This document shows positions 1 through 5,420 of a DNA stretch of 7,262 bases, piece after piece; position 1 is the first letter of the stretch; each line of letters opens with the position of its first letter. The notes under the pieces are model-generated. The model had not been told where the DNA came from. It made no database searches and was given only the letters and a program-made list of their open reading frames with translations. This DNA comes from Faecalibacterium sp. UBA1360 (GTDB lineage Bacteria > Bacillota > Clostridia > Oscillospirales > Ruminococcaceae). The stretch lies in assembly GCA_002306375.1 (NCBI GenBank), contig DBRU01000031.1:6922-14183 (forward strand). Direction: 5' to 3'. The position numbers and the translations under genes were made by a program.

Positions 1-2
1 TG

Positions 3-578
3 ATCTGCGGCAACACCCTGTTCACCTTTTTCAACGAGAGCGCCAACATGGGCATGATGTCGGTGCTGGGCAGCGCCTCGCTGATCAAGAAGGTGTACAT
101 CCCCAAATACATCTTCCCCCTGAGCCGGGTGGTGTCCAGCTTCGTGACCATGGGCTTCAGCCTGGCGGCCGTGCTGCTGGTCATGATCTTTACCCGTTCG
201 CCCTTTTACTGGACGATCCTGCTGTTCTGGGCACCGCTGCTGCTGCTGTTTCTGTTTTGCAGCGGCATCGTGCTGGCCTTGTCGGCCCTGACCGTCTATT
301 TCCGGGATATGCAGTACCTGTTCAGCATCGTGACCCTGGCCTGGATGTACGCCACGCCGCTGTTTTATCCGCTGGAACAGCTGCCGCCCTTTGCCCAGCA
401 GCTGATGAAATTCAACCCCATGTACCACTACATCAACCTGTTCCGCAACCTGGTCATGTACGGCAATATCCCCGGCCCCAACACCTGGATCGCCTGCACG
501 GTGGCCGGCGTGGGGATGCTGGCCTTCGGGCTGTGGGTGTTCAAAAAATTGCAGCGGAACTTCATTCTGTATATATAA
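3..578 (+). CDS. ABC-2 type polysaccharide/teichoic acid export permease (5'-truncated)
   Basis: This is the membrane subunit of an ABC exporter that moves a lipid-linked polysaccharide, teichoic acid or similar surface glycan across the cytoplasmic membrane (TagG/Wzm/RfbA family). The reading frame is open from the first complete codon at base 3, so the gene starts upstream. 191 residues are visible, and since family members are usually about 260-270 residues, roughly 70-80 are missing. Visible residues 11-47 contain the family's conserved FNES and SLIKKVYIPKYIFPLSR blocks. Four hydrophobic segments follow at about 46-64, 70-97, 104-122 and 162-180, and the NPMYHYI loop motif lies at 138-144. 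The tail is basic (KKLQRNF), as expected for a cytosolic end. The ATPase gene starts 11 bases downstream, so the two are co-transcribed partners. The exported glycan cannot be told from this sequence. Confidence 0.92.
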   Translation: MCGNTLFTFFNESANMGMMSVLGSASLIKKVYIPKYIFPLSRVVSSFVTMGFSLAAVLLVMIFTRSPFYWTILLFWAPLLLLFLFCSGIVLALSALTVYFRDMQYLFSIVTLAWMYATPLFYPLEQLPPFAQQLMKFNPMYHYINLFRNLVMYGNIPGPNTWIACTVAGVGMLAFGLWVFKKLQRNFILYI

Positions 579-589
579 GGGGGCGCCCC

Positions 590-1351
590 ATGGCAGCGAC
601 CGAACAGCCGGTGATCGTGGACGTGGACCATGTGTCCATGCGCTTCAACCTGGCACAGGAAAAGACCGAAAGCCTGAAAGAATACCTGCTCAAGCTCGTG
701 CGCGGGCAGCTGATGTTCAATGAATTCTACGCCCTGAAAGACGTGTCCTTCCAGGTGCGCAGGGGCGAGGCCGTGGCCCTGATCGGGCGAAACGGGTCGG
801 GCAAGAGCACCATGCTCAAGGTGGCGGCGGGGGTCATGTACCCGTCCGCCGGTTCCTGCCGGGTCAACGGCACCATCGCGCCCATGATCGAACTGGGCGC
901 CGGCTTTGACATGGACCTGACCGCGCGGGAGAACATCTATCTCAACGGCGCGGTGCTCGGGCACGACCGGGCGTATATGGACGAGCACTTCAAGGCCATC
1001 GTGGATTTTGCCGAGCTTTGGGATTTCATCGATGTGCCGGTGAAAAACTTTTCTTCGGGCATGGTGACCCGCCTGGGCTTTGCCATCGCCACCGAGGTCA
1101 CCGCCGACCTGCTGGTGGTGGACGAGGTGCTGGCCGTGGGGGACTTCATGTTCCAGCACAAATGCCTGCTGCGCCTGAACAAAATGCTGGAAAGCGGTAC
1201 CACGCTGCTGTTCGTCAGCCACAGCGCCGAGCAGGTCAAGATGCTGTGCAAGCGGGCCATCTGGCTGGACCACGGCGTCATACGCGGCGACGGCCCCGCC
1301 GACGAGATCTGCGCCGCCTACGAGCAGGCCATGCAAAGCGGCCAGGTATGA
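590..1351 (+). CDS. ABC transporter ATP-binding protein, polysaccharide/teichoic acid export (TagH/Wzt-like)
   Basis: This is the cytoplasmic ATPase (253 aa) that drives the preceding permease. The ATG at 590 was chosen because AAGGGGG (577-583) lies just upstream and the family's usual N-terminus follows; the frame is open further upstream but overlaps the permease there. Walker A is GRNGSGKST at residues 66-74. The glycan-exporter block ELGAGF...LTARENIYLNG occupies about 101-120. The signature is the non-canonical FSSGM (154-158), typical of TagH/Wzt proteins in place of LSGGQ. Walker B is LLVVDE (174-179), the D-loop VGD is 183-185 and the switch histidine is H211 in FVSHS. The protein ends soon after the nucleotide-binding domain, so it lacks the C-terminal glycan-binding domain of long Wzt proteins and the extended C-terminus of Bacillus TagH. 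It is the last gene of its operon, because a terminator follows 24 bases after the stop. The exact substrate is unknown. Confidence 0.94.
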   Translation: MAATEQPVIVDVDHVSMRFNLAQEKTESLKEYLLKLVRGQLMFNEFYALKDVSFQVRRGEAVALIGRNGSGKSTMLKVAAGVMYPSAGSCRVNGTIAPMIELGAGFDMDLTARENIYLNGAVLGHDRAYMDEHFKAIVDFAELWDFIDVPVKNFSSGMVTRLGFAIATEVTADLLVVDEVLAVGDFMFQHKCLLRLNKMLESGTTLLFVSHSAEQVKMLCKRAIWLDHGVIRGDGPADEICAAYEQAMQSGQV

Positions 1352-1374
1352 CCGCCCCGACCCCGACTTCCGCG

Positions 1375-1401
1375 CCGCCCGGCCCGCCGCCGGGCGGTTT
1401 T
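1375..1401 (+). terminator. Rho-independent terminator after the ABC exporter operon
   Basis: A perfect 9-bp GC-only stem, CCGCCCGGC (1375-1383) with GCCGGGCGG (1389-1397), has a 5-base loop and is followed by TTTT (1398-1401). It ends the permease/ATPase transcript and separates it from the cardiolipin synthase gene. Confidence 0.85.
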
Positions 1402-1418
1402 CCTTTGCCGGGGCGGGG

Positions 1419-1447
1419 TTGCATTTGCCCCGCGGCCATGGTACAGT
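1419..1447 (+). promoter_or_regulatory. Probable sigma-A promoter for the cardiolipin synthase gene
   Basis: TTGCAT (1419-1424) is a partial -35 match (3 of 6). It lies 17 bases upstream of TACAGT (1442-1447, 4 of 6 for the -10 box), which has TGG in front as in an extended -10. The site sits directly behind a terminator and about 50 bases before the start codon, which supports a promoter here. A small GC hairpin (CGGGGC 1458-1463, GCCCCG 1467-1472) lies in the predicted leader. The boxes are individually weak, so the exact site is tentative. Confidence 0.55.
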
Positions 1448-1495
1448 ATAGGCGGTACGGGGCGCGGCCCCGCTTACAAGGGAAAGGCAAAATCT

Positions 1496-3043
1496 ATGGA
1501 GGAGTTTCGTAAAAAAGTCAAACACATCTTGCAGTTCGTGTTCAGCCGTCTGGTGGTGACCTCGCTGCTGCTGCTCATGCAGATGATCTGGCTGTTCGTG
1601 CTGGTCAACCAGCTGGCGGCCTACGCCAACTGGATCGGCGCCATTTGCCTGGCGGTCAGCGTGATGATGTGCGCGGCACTGATCCGGCAGGACAACACGG
1701 TGCCCGAGTTCAAGATCAGCTGGATGGCGCTGTTCATGATCATGCCGGTGCAGGGCGGGCTTTTGTACCTTTTGTGGGGCGACCACCGCCCGGCCTATCG
1801 CCTGCGCCGCAAGCTGGAACAGGCCAGCCAGCGCATCCGCCCGCTGCGCACCGGGCCCGAAGCGCCCTACATGGTGCTGGAAGGCCTGGACCCCCGGGCG
1901 GCCCGCACCGCCGCCTACCTGCACGAGCAGGGGGGCTTCCCGCTGTATGACGACACCGAGACCACCTATTATCCTTCCGGCGAGGCCATGCTGCCTGATA
2001 TGCTCGCCGCCCTGGAGGAAGCCAAACAATACATATTTGTGGAGTTCTTCATCATCGCCCAGGGCGAGATGTGGGACTCTATCCACGACGTGCTGCGCCG
2101 CAAGGCCGCGGCCGGGGTGGATGTGCGGGTCATCTATGACGATGCGGGCAGCGTGACCCGCCTGCCTGTGGGGTACTGGCGCAAGCTGGAGGCCGAGGGC
2201 ATCCGGGCCTTGCCCTTCAACCCCTTTGTGCCCATGCTCAACCTGGTCATGAACAACCGCGACCACCGCAAGATCCTGGTGGTGGACGGTCGGGTGGCCT
2301 TTACCGGGGGCATCAATCTGGCGGACGAGTACGTCAACCGCATCACCCGCTTCGGCCACTGGCGGGACGCCGGGGTACGCCTGCGCGGGTCGGCGGCCTG
2401 GAGCTTTACCACCATGTTCCTGGAATTCTGGACCGCCAACCGCCCCGACAGCGACGAGCGGGCCGTGCCCCGCCCCCAGGACGCGGGCATCCCGGGCGGG
2501 GGGCTTGTGCAGCCCTTCTGCGACAGCCCCGTGGACGATGAGAGCGTGGCCAAAAACGTCTACCTGGAACTGATCAACCAGGCCCGGGAGGAGCTGCTGA
2601 TCACCACGCCCTACCTGATCCTGGACAACGACATGCTGACGGCTTTGTGCCTGGCCGCCAAGCGCGGGGTGGATGTGCGCATCTTTGCCCCCGCCATCCC
2701 CGACAAAAAGAGCATCTACCAGCTGACCCGCAGCTATTTTGCGGTGCTCATCCGCGCCGGGGTCAAGGTGTACACCTACACGCCGGGGTTCATCCACTCC
2801 AAAAACTGGCTGTGTGACGGGCGCATCGGAGCCGTGGGCTCCATCAACCTGGACTACCGCAGCCTCTACCTGCATTTTGAGTGCAGCACCCTGCTGTACG
2901 GCGGGAAGGCCCTGGAGGACCTGCGCCGGGACATGCACGACGTGGAACGCCAAAGCCACCGCGTGCAGCTCAGCGAATGCCGCACCGGCTGGTTCGGCAC
3001 GCTGTGGTCCGCCGTGCTGCGCCTGATCGCGCCGCTGTGCTGA
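1496..3043 (+). CDS. cls: Cardiolipin synthase, phospholipase D family (Cls type)
   Basis: This enzyme condenses two phosphatidylglycerol molecules into cardiolipin and glycerol at the cytoplasmic membrane. The 515-residue length is normal for bacterial Cls. Hydrophobic segments lie at about 15-41, 46-64 and 73-94, and the GGLLYLLWG stretch at the end of the third is typical of the Cls N-terminal domain. The catalytic part has two phospholipase-D HxKxxxxD motifs: H257-K259-D264 (HRKILVVD) followed by GGINLADEY, and H434-K436-D441 (HSKNWLCD) followed by GSINLDYRS. All six residues are present, so it should be active. The ATG at 1496 follows the purine-rich AAGGGAAAGG (1478-1487). The gene is monocistronic, with a terminator before and after it. 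It shares envelope biology with the upstream exporter but not its transcript. Its last residues (WFGTLWSAVLRLIAPLC) resemble the usual Cls C-terminal hydrophobic tail. Confidence 0.95.
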   Translation: MEEFRKKVKHILQFVFSRLVVTSLLLLMQMIWLFVLVNQLAAYANWIGAICLAVSVMMCAALIRQDNTVPEFKISWMALFMIMPVQGGLLYLLWGDHRPAYRLRRKLEQASQRIRPLRTGPEAPYMVLEGLDPRAARTAAYLHEQGGFPLYDDTETTYYPSGEAMLPDMLAALEEAKQYIFVEFFIIAQGEMWDSIHDVLRRKAAAGVDVRVIYDDAGSVTRLPVGYWRKLEAEGIRALPFNPFVPMLNLVMNNRDHRKILVVDGRVAFTGGINLADEYVNRITRFGHWRDAGVRLRGSAAWSFTTMFLEFWTANRPDSDERAVPRPQDAGIPGGGLVQPFCDSPVDDESVAKNVYLELINQAREELLITTPYLILDNDMLTALCLAAKRGVDVRIFAPAIPDKKSIYQLTRSYFAVLIRAGVKVYTYTPGFIHSKNWLCDGRIGAVGSINLDYRSLYLHFECSTLLYGGKALEDLRRDMHDVERQSHRVQLSECRTGWFGTLWSAVLRLIAPLC

Positions 3044-3061
3044 CCAGATTTGTGTTTGTTC

Positions 3062-3100
3062 GCCCCGCAGGACGGTTTTGAGCCGTCCCGCGGGGCTTTT
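3062..3100 (+). terminator. Rho-independent terminator after cls
   Basis: The outer stem GCCCCGC (3062-3068) pairs with GCGGGGC (3090-3096). After one A-C mismatch, the inner stem GGACGG (3070-3075) pairs with CCGTCC (3083-3088) around a TTTTGAG loop. TTTT follows at 3097-3100. The hairpin begins 18 bases after the cls stop codon and marks the last clear host feature before the phage-type genes. Confidence 0.9.
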
Positions 3101-3146
3101 GTCATATTGCCAAAAGACGCCCCGGGGATTTTGTGCGCGGCTGCGC

Positions 3147-3175
3147 TTGACAACCATAGGTTGTAGATGTATACT
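3147..3175 (+). promoter_or_regulatory. Strong sigma-A promoter of the sigma-like regulator gene
   Basis: The -35 box TTGACA (3147-3152) is a perfect consensus. It is separated by exactly 17 bases from TATACT (3170-3175), five of six for the -10 consensus. The expected transcript start is near 3182, leaving a leader of about 44 bases with a GAAGGAGG ribosome binding site at 3214-3221. This is the best promoter in the window. Confidence 0.85.
3150..3164 (+). promoter_or_regulatory. Operator-like inverted repeat over the -35 box
   Basis: ACAACC (3150-3155) and GGTTGT (3159-3164) form a perfect 6-bp inverted repeat around ATA. It overlaps the second half of the -35 hexamer and the upstream spacer of the promoter at 3147-3175, which is where a dimeric repressor would block RNA polymerase. 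The binding protein is not in the window. A 17-base promoter spacer argues against a MerR-type activator, which normally uses 19-20 bases. A BlaI/CopY-like or phage repressor is possible but unproven. Confidence 0.55.
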
Positions 3176-3225
3176 GTCGTTACAGAAATCAGGAATTTTG
3201 TGGGCGAAGGCCCGAAGGAGGACAC

Positions 3226-3687
3226 ATGACCAATCGGGAAAAGCTCCAGTGGCTGGGGCGGTACAGGCGGGAAAAAAGCCGGGAGCAGCTGCTGCTGGAG
3301 GAATACAACGACCTGGCGCGGCAGGCGGAGGAACTGACCGGCCGGGAAGGCGAGGCTCCGCTCTGGCTGGCCGACGGCCTGGCCGAGGCCCGGCGGGAAC
3401 TGGAAGCCCAGGGCGCCCGCTGCCTGCTGCTGCGCCGCCAGCTGATGGGGGCCATCAGTCGCCTGGACGACGAGCGCCAGCGGGAGGTGCTGCGCCGGCG
3501 GTTCCTGCTGGGGCAGACCGCGGCCCAGGCCGCCGACGAGATGGGCGTGGTGCCCCGGCGGGTGGAGCAGCTGCAGACCGAGGGCGTGCGCGCCCTGGAT
3601 ACCCGCCCCCGCCGCCGCAGGACCATGGGCGCGGTGGGGCGCTGGCGCCCTGCTGAAGACAAACAAACTGAAAATAAAAACGGATAA
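3226..3687 (+). CDS. Phage sigma-70 region 4-like transcriptional regulator (DUF1492-like)
   Basis: This 153-residue protein resembles the small sigma-factor-like/DUF1492 proteins found just before terminase genes in Firmicutes phages, which are thought to switch on late genes. Residues 1-75 are charged and helical, probably coiled coil. Residues about 76-124 match the family pattern: AISRLDDERQREVLRRRFL, then QTAAQAADEMGVVPRRVEQLQ, a helix-turn-helix like sigma region 4 that would contact DNA. The tail has a basic cluster (RPRRRR, 127-132) and a polar end (EDKQTENKNG) encoded by AT-rich DNA. ATG 3226 follows GAAGGAGG (3214-3221) at close spacing (4 bases). A terminator follows, so it is its own transcription unit, driven by the promoter at 3147-3175. 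The assignment rests on motif pattern and position; its target promoter is inferred. Confidence 0.75.
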   Translation: MTNREKLQWLGRYRREKSREQLLLEEYNDLARQAEELTGREGEAPLWLADGLAEARRELEAQGARCLLLRRQLMGAISRLDDERQREVLRRRFLLGQTAAQAADEMGVVPRRVEQLQTEGVRALDTRPRRRRTMGAVGRWRPAEDKQTENKNG

Positions 3688-3716
3688 CTGTATACATGGC
3701 GTAAAAAGCAAACTGT

Positions 3717-3757
3717 AAGCGGACTAACCGGGAAGGCCCGGGATGGTCCGCTTTTTT
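3717..3757 (+). terminator. Rho-independent terminator between the regulator gene and the terminase operon
   Basis: The outer stem AAGCGGAC (3717-3724) pairs with GTCCGCTT (3746-3753). An inner stem CCGGG (3728-3732) pairs with CCCGG (3737-3741) around an AAGG loop, with small internal loops between the two stems. TTTTTT follows at 3752-3757. The terminase operon therefore needs either its own promoter or antitermination. Confidence 0.88.
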
Positions 3758-3919
3758 GCGCCAGAATGTCAGAAAACAGGAATGGGATACCGCCTTCCCG
3801 CGGGGCGGGTCTGGTCTGCGCCCGGATTTCGGTGAAATTGCGTACAGAATACGGTAACTTTTTGTTGAATGTTCGGCGGCCCAAGTGCTATGCTGAATAC
3901 GCCGAAGGGAGGCGCGGAC
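3758..3919 (+). other. Leader/spacer region before the terminase operon
   Basis: This 162-base stretch between the terminator and the terminase small subunit start contains no supportable gene. It holds a GC-rich patch at 3787-3825 with short self-complementary pieces (for example CCCGCGGGG), a small CGTA/TACG inverted repeat (3841-3844 and 3850-3853), and a promoter candidate at 3865-3894. In many tailed phages the packaging start site (cos or pac) lies just upstream of or within terS, so one could lie here, but nothing in the sequence identifies it. Confidence 0.5.
3865..3894 (+). promoter_or_regulatory. Probable promoter of the terminase/head operon
   Basis: TTGAAT (3865-3870) lies 18 bases upstream of TATGCT (3889-3894), which is preceded by TGC as in an extended -10 element. 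Transcription would start near 3901, just before the AAGGGAGG ribosome binding site (3905-3912). Position behind a strong terminator and in front of a phage operon supports it. It is the likely target of the sigma-like regulator, which is inference. The site also makes the in-frame ATG at 3869 an unlikely start for the following gene. Confidence 0.6.
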
Positions 3920-4114
3920 ATGGACGAAACATCGATCACGCCCGGCCGGGTGCTGGACGAGCTGGCGCTCATCGCCTTCGCCGACCTGCAAGCCGGCACG
4001 CTGCCCGTCAAGGCGGCGGACAAGCTGCGGGCGCTGGAACTCATTTACCGCCATCTGGGCATGGGGGACGGCGCCGGCGCCGACGAGGGGGTGATCATAC
4101 TGGACGGCGAATGA
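3920..4114 (+). CDS. Short terminase small subunit-like protein
   Basis: The terminase small subunit recognises phage DNA and hands it to the large subunit for packaging. Only 64 residues are encoded from ATG 3920, which was chosen for AAGGGAGG at 3905-3912 (7 bases upstream). An in-frame ATG at 3869 would add 17 residues, but it lies in the promoter candidate and lacks a binding site. The visible protein matches the C-terminal half of firmicute terminase small subunits: a VLDELALIAFADL segment (residues 10-22) and KLRALELIYRHLGMG (35-49), which resembles the usual KxKALELLxxHLG oligomerisation block. The N-terminal helix-turn-helix of the usual 120-160-residue protein is absent, and the upstream frame has stop codons. 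Position directly before the large subunit supports the call. It could be a naturally minimal form or a truncated one. Confidence 0.65.
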   Translation: MDETSITPGRVLDELALIAFADLQAGTLPVKAADKLRALELIYRHLGMGDGAGADEGVIILDGE

Positions 4115-4119
4115 CAAAG

Positions 4120-4135
4120 GCCCGCCATGGCGGGC
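4120..4135 (+). repeat. Perfect 16-bp palindrome over the terminase large subunit start codon
   Basis: GCCCGCCA (4120-4127) and TGGCGGGC (4128-4135) are exact reverse complements. In mRNA this can fold as a 6-bp GC stem (4120-4125 with 4130-4135) with the AUG of the large terminase (4127-4129) in the loop; the proposed ribosome binding site AAAGG (4116-4120) touches the base of the stem. The symmetry is seen directly. A role in translation or as a DNA site is inferred. Confidence 0.6.
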
Positions 4136-5398
4136 GGAAAGGAGGGGACCGGCATCCGGGTACGTTTGAAGGAGGTCATCGCGCCGGTGTTTTGGGGCGC
4201 GCACTGTGACATCCGCCGGGGCCAGGTACAGGAGCTGGTGGCCAAGGGCGGGCGCGGGTCCGGCAAGTCCAGCTACATCTCGCTGGAACTGGTCCTGCAG
4301 CTGCTGCGCCACCCCGACTGCCACGCCGTGGTGCTGCGCAAGGTGGCGGGCACCATGCGCACCAGCGTCTACGCTCAGGTGTGCTGGGCTGTGGCGGCGT
4401 TGGGCCTGGGGCGCAAGTTCCGCTGTACGGTCAGCCCCATGGAGTGCACCTACCTGCCCACCGGGCAAAAGATCCTGTTTTTCGGGCTGGACGACGCGGG
4501 CAAGCTCAAAAGTCTGCGGGCCCCCTTCGGGTCCATCGGCCTGGCCTGGTTCGAGGAACTGGACCAGTTCGACGGCCCCGAGGAAGTGCGCAGCGTGGAG
4601 CAAAGCCTGTTCCGGGGCGGGGACTTCGCCCTGGCCTTCAAGAGCTTCAACCCGCCGGCCATGGGCCGCCACTGGGTCAACCGATATGTGCTGGAACACC
4701 GCGCCGGGCGGCGGGTGCTCCACTCCACCTACCGGGACCTGCCGCCCCACTGGCTGGGGCCGCGCTTTCTGGCCGACGCCGAACACCTGAAAACCGTCAA
4801 CCCCGTGGCCTACCGCCACGAGTATCTGGGCGAGGTGGTGGGCAGCGGCGCGACGGTGTTTGACAACCTGCGCCTGGAGGCCATCCCGGAAACGGTCGCC
4901 GCCGGCTTCGACCGGCTGTACCACGGGGTGGACTGGGGCTGGTACCCCGACCCCTGGGCCTACAACGCCGTGGCCTACGACCCCGCCAGACGGGTGGTGT
5001 ATGTGCTGGACGAACTGACCCGCCGCCGCACCCCCAACCGGGACACCGCCCGCCTGCTGCTGGACCGGGGCGTGGGCGGGGACGAGGGCGGATTTCTGAC
5101 CGCCGATTCCGCCGAGCCCAAAAGCTGCGCCGACTACCGCGCCTACGGCCTGCCCTGCCGCGCGGCCCACAAAGGGCCGGGCAGCGTGGTGCAGAGCATG
5201 AAGTGGCTGCAAAGCCTGGCGGGCATCGTCATCGACCCCGACCGCTGCCCCGACACGGCGGCGGAGTTCACGGCCTGCGAGTACGAGCGGGACCCCCGCA
5301 CGGGCGAAGTCCTGCCCGGGTACCCGGACGTGAACAACCACCACATCGACGCGGTGCGCTACGCCCTGGAAAGCGTCTGGCGGCGGCGGGGCAGCTGA
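4127..5398 (+). CDS. Phage terminase large subunit (PBSX/Terminase_3 type)
   Basis: This is the packaging motor that drives DNA into the procapsid with an N-terminal ATPase and cuts it with a C-terminal RNase H-like nuclease. It has 423 residues, normal for the PBSX group. Walker A is KGGRGSGKSS (40-49). Walker B is in SIGLAWFEE (136-144), with catalytic E143 or E144. The coupling motif is KSFNPP (172-177). The nuclease acidic residues are likely D269 in HGVDWG, D327 in LTADSAEP and D408 in NNHHIDAVRYAL. The stop codon of the small subunit is 12 bases upstream. The ATG at 4127 has AAAGG at 4116-4120, but family members often begin close to the RVRLKEVI segment (from residue 11), preceded here by a GGAAAGGAGGGG tract (4136-4147), so the true start is somewhat uncertain. 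All catalytic motifs are intact. Confidence 0.94.
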   Translation: MAGGKEGTGIRVRLKEVIAPVFWGAHCDIRRGQVQELVAKGGRGSGKSSYISLELVLQLLRHPDCHAVVLRKVAGTMRTSVYAQVCWAVAALGLGRKFRCTVSPMECTYLPTGQKILFFGLDDAGKLKSLRAPFGSIGLAWFEELDQFDGPEEVRSVEQSLFRGGDFALAFKSFNPPAMGRHWVNRYVLEHRAGRRVLHSTYRDLPPHWLGPRFLADAEHLKTVNPVAYRHEYLGEVVGSGATVFDNLRLEAIPETVAAGFDRLYHGVDWGWYPDPWAYNAVAYDPARRVVYVLDELTRRRTPNRDTARLLLDRGVGGDEGGFLTADSAEPKSCADYRAYGLPCRAAHKGPGSVVQSMKWLQSLAGIVIDPDRCPDTAAEFTACEYERDPRTGEVLPGYPDVNNHHIDAVRYALESVWRRRGS

Positions 5399-5420
5399 AC
5401 GGAAGGAGACAAGAACAAGG

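Noticed and set aside
257..589. Upstream extension of the ATPase gene to an ATG at 257
   Set aside because: It overlaps the permease, encodes Arg/His/Pro-rich shadow sequence, and the ATG at 590 has a proper ribosome binding site and the expected N-terminus.
1018..1512. Plus-strand 164-codon frame overlapping the end of the ATPase gene and the following spacer
   Set aside because: It is Arg/Pro/Gly-rich out-of-frame translation that runs through a terminator and promoter, with no recognisable motif.
428..3157. A 909-codon open frame on the minus strand, antisense to the exporter and cls genes
   Set aside because: It lies opposite three well-supported features, crosses two terminators, and its translation is a low-complexity His/Gln/Gly/Val-rich shadow. 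It stays open because the sense genes avoid codons (TTA, CTA, TCA) whose complements are stops.
3147..3175. MerR-type activator promoter
   Set aside because: MerR-family promoters have 19-20-base spacers with the dyad within the spacer; here the spacer is 17 and the palindrome overlaps the -35 box, which fits a repressor better.
3128..3202. Direct repeat ATTTTGTG at 3128-3135 and 3195-3202, flanking the regulator promoter, as an attachment site or transposon target duplication
   Set aside because: Eight T-rich bases are easily repeated by chance, there is no terminal inverted repeat, and only a normal promoter lies between them.
3869..3919. ATG at 3869 as the start of the terminase small subunit
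   Set aside because: No ribosome binding site is present, it falls within the candidate promoter, and the added residues match no terminase pattern; ATG 3920 has an ideal AAGGGAGG.
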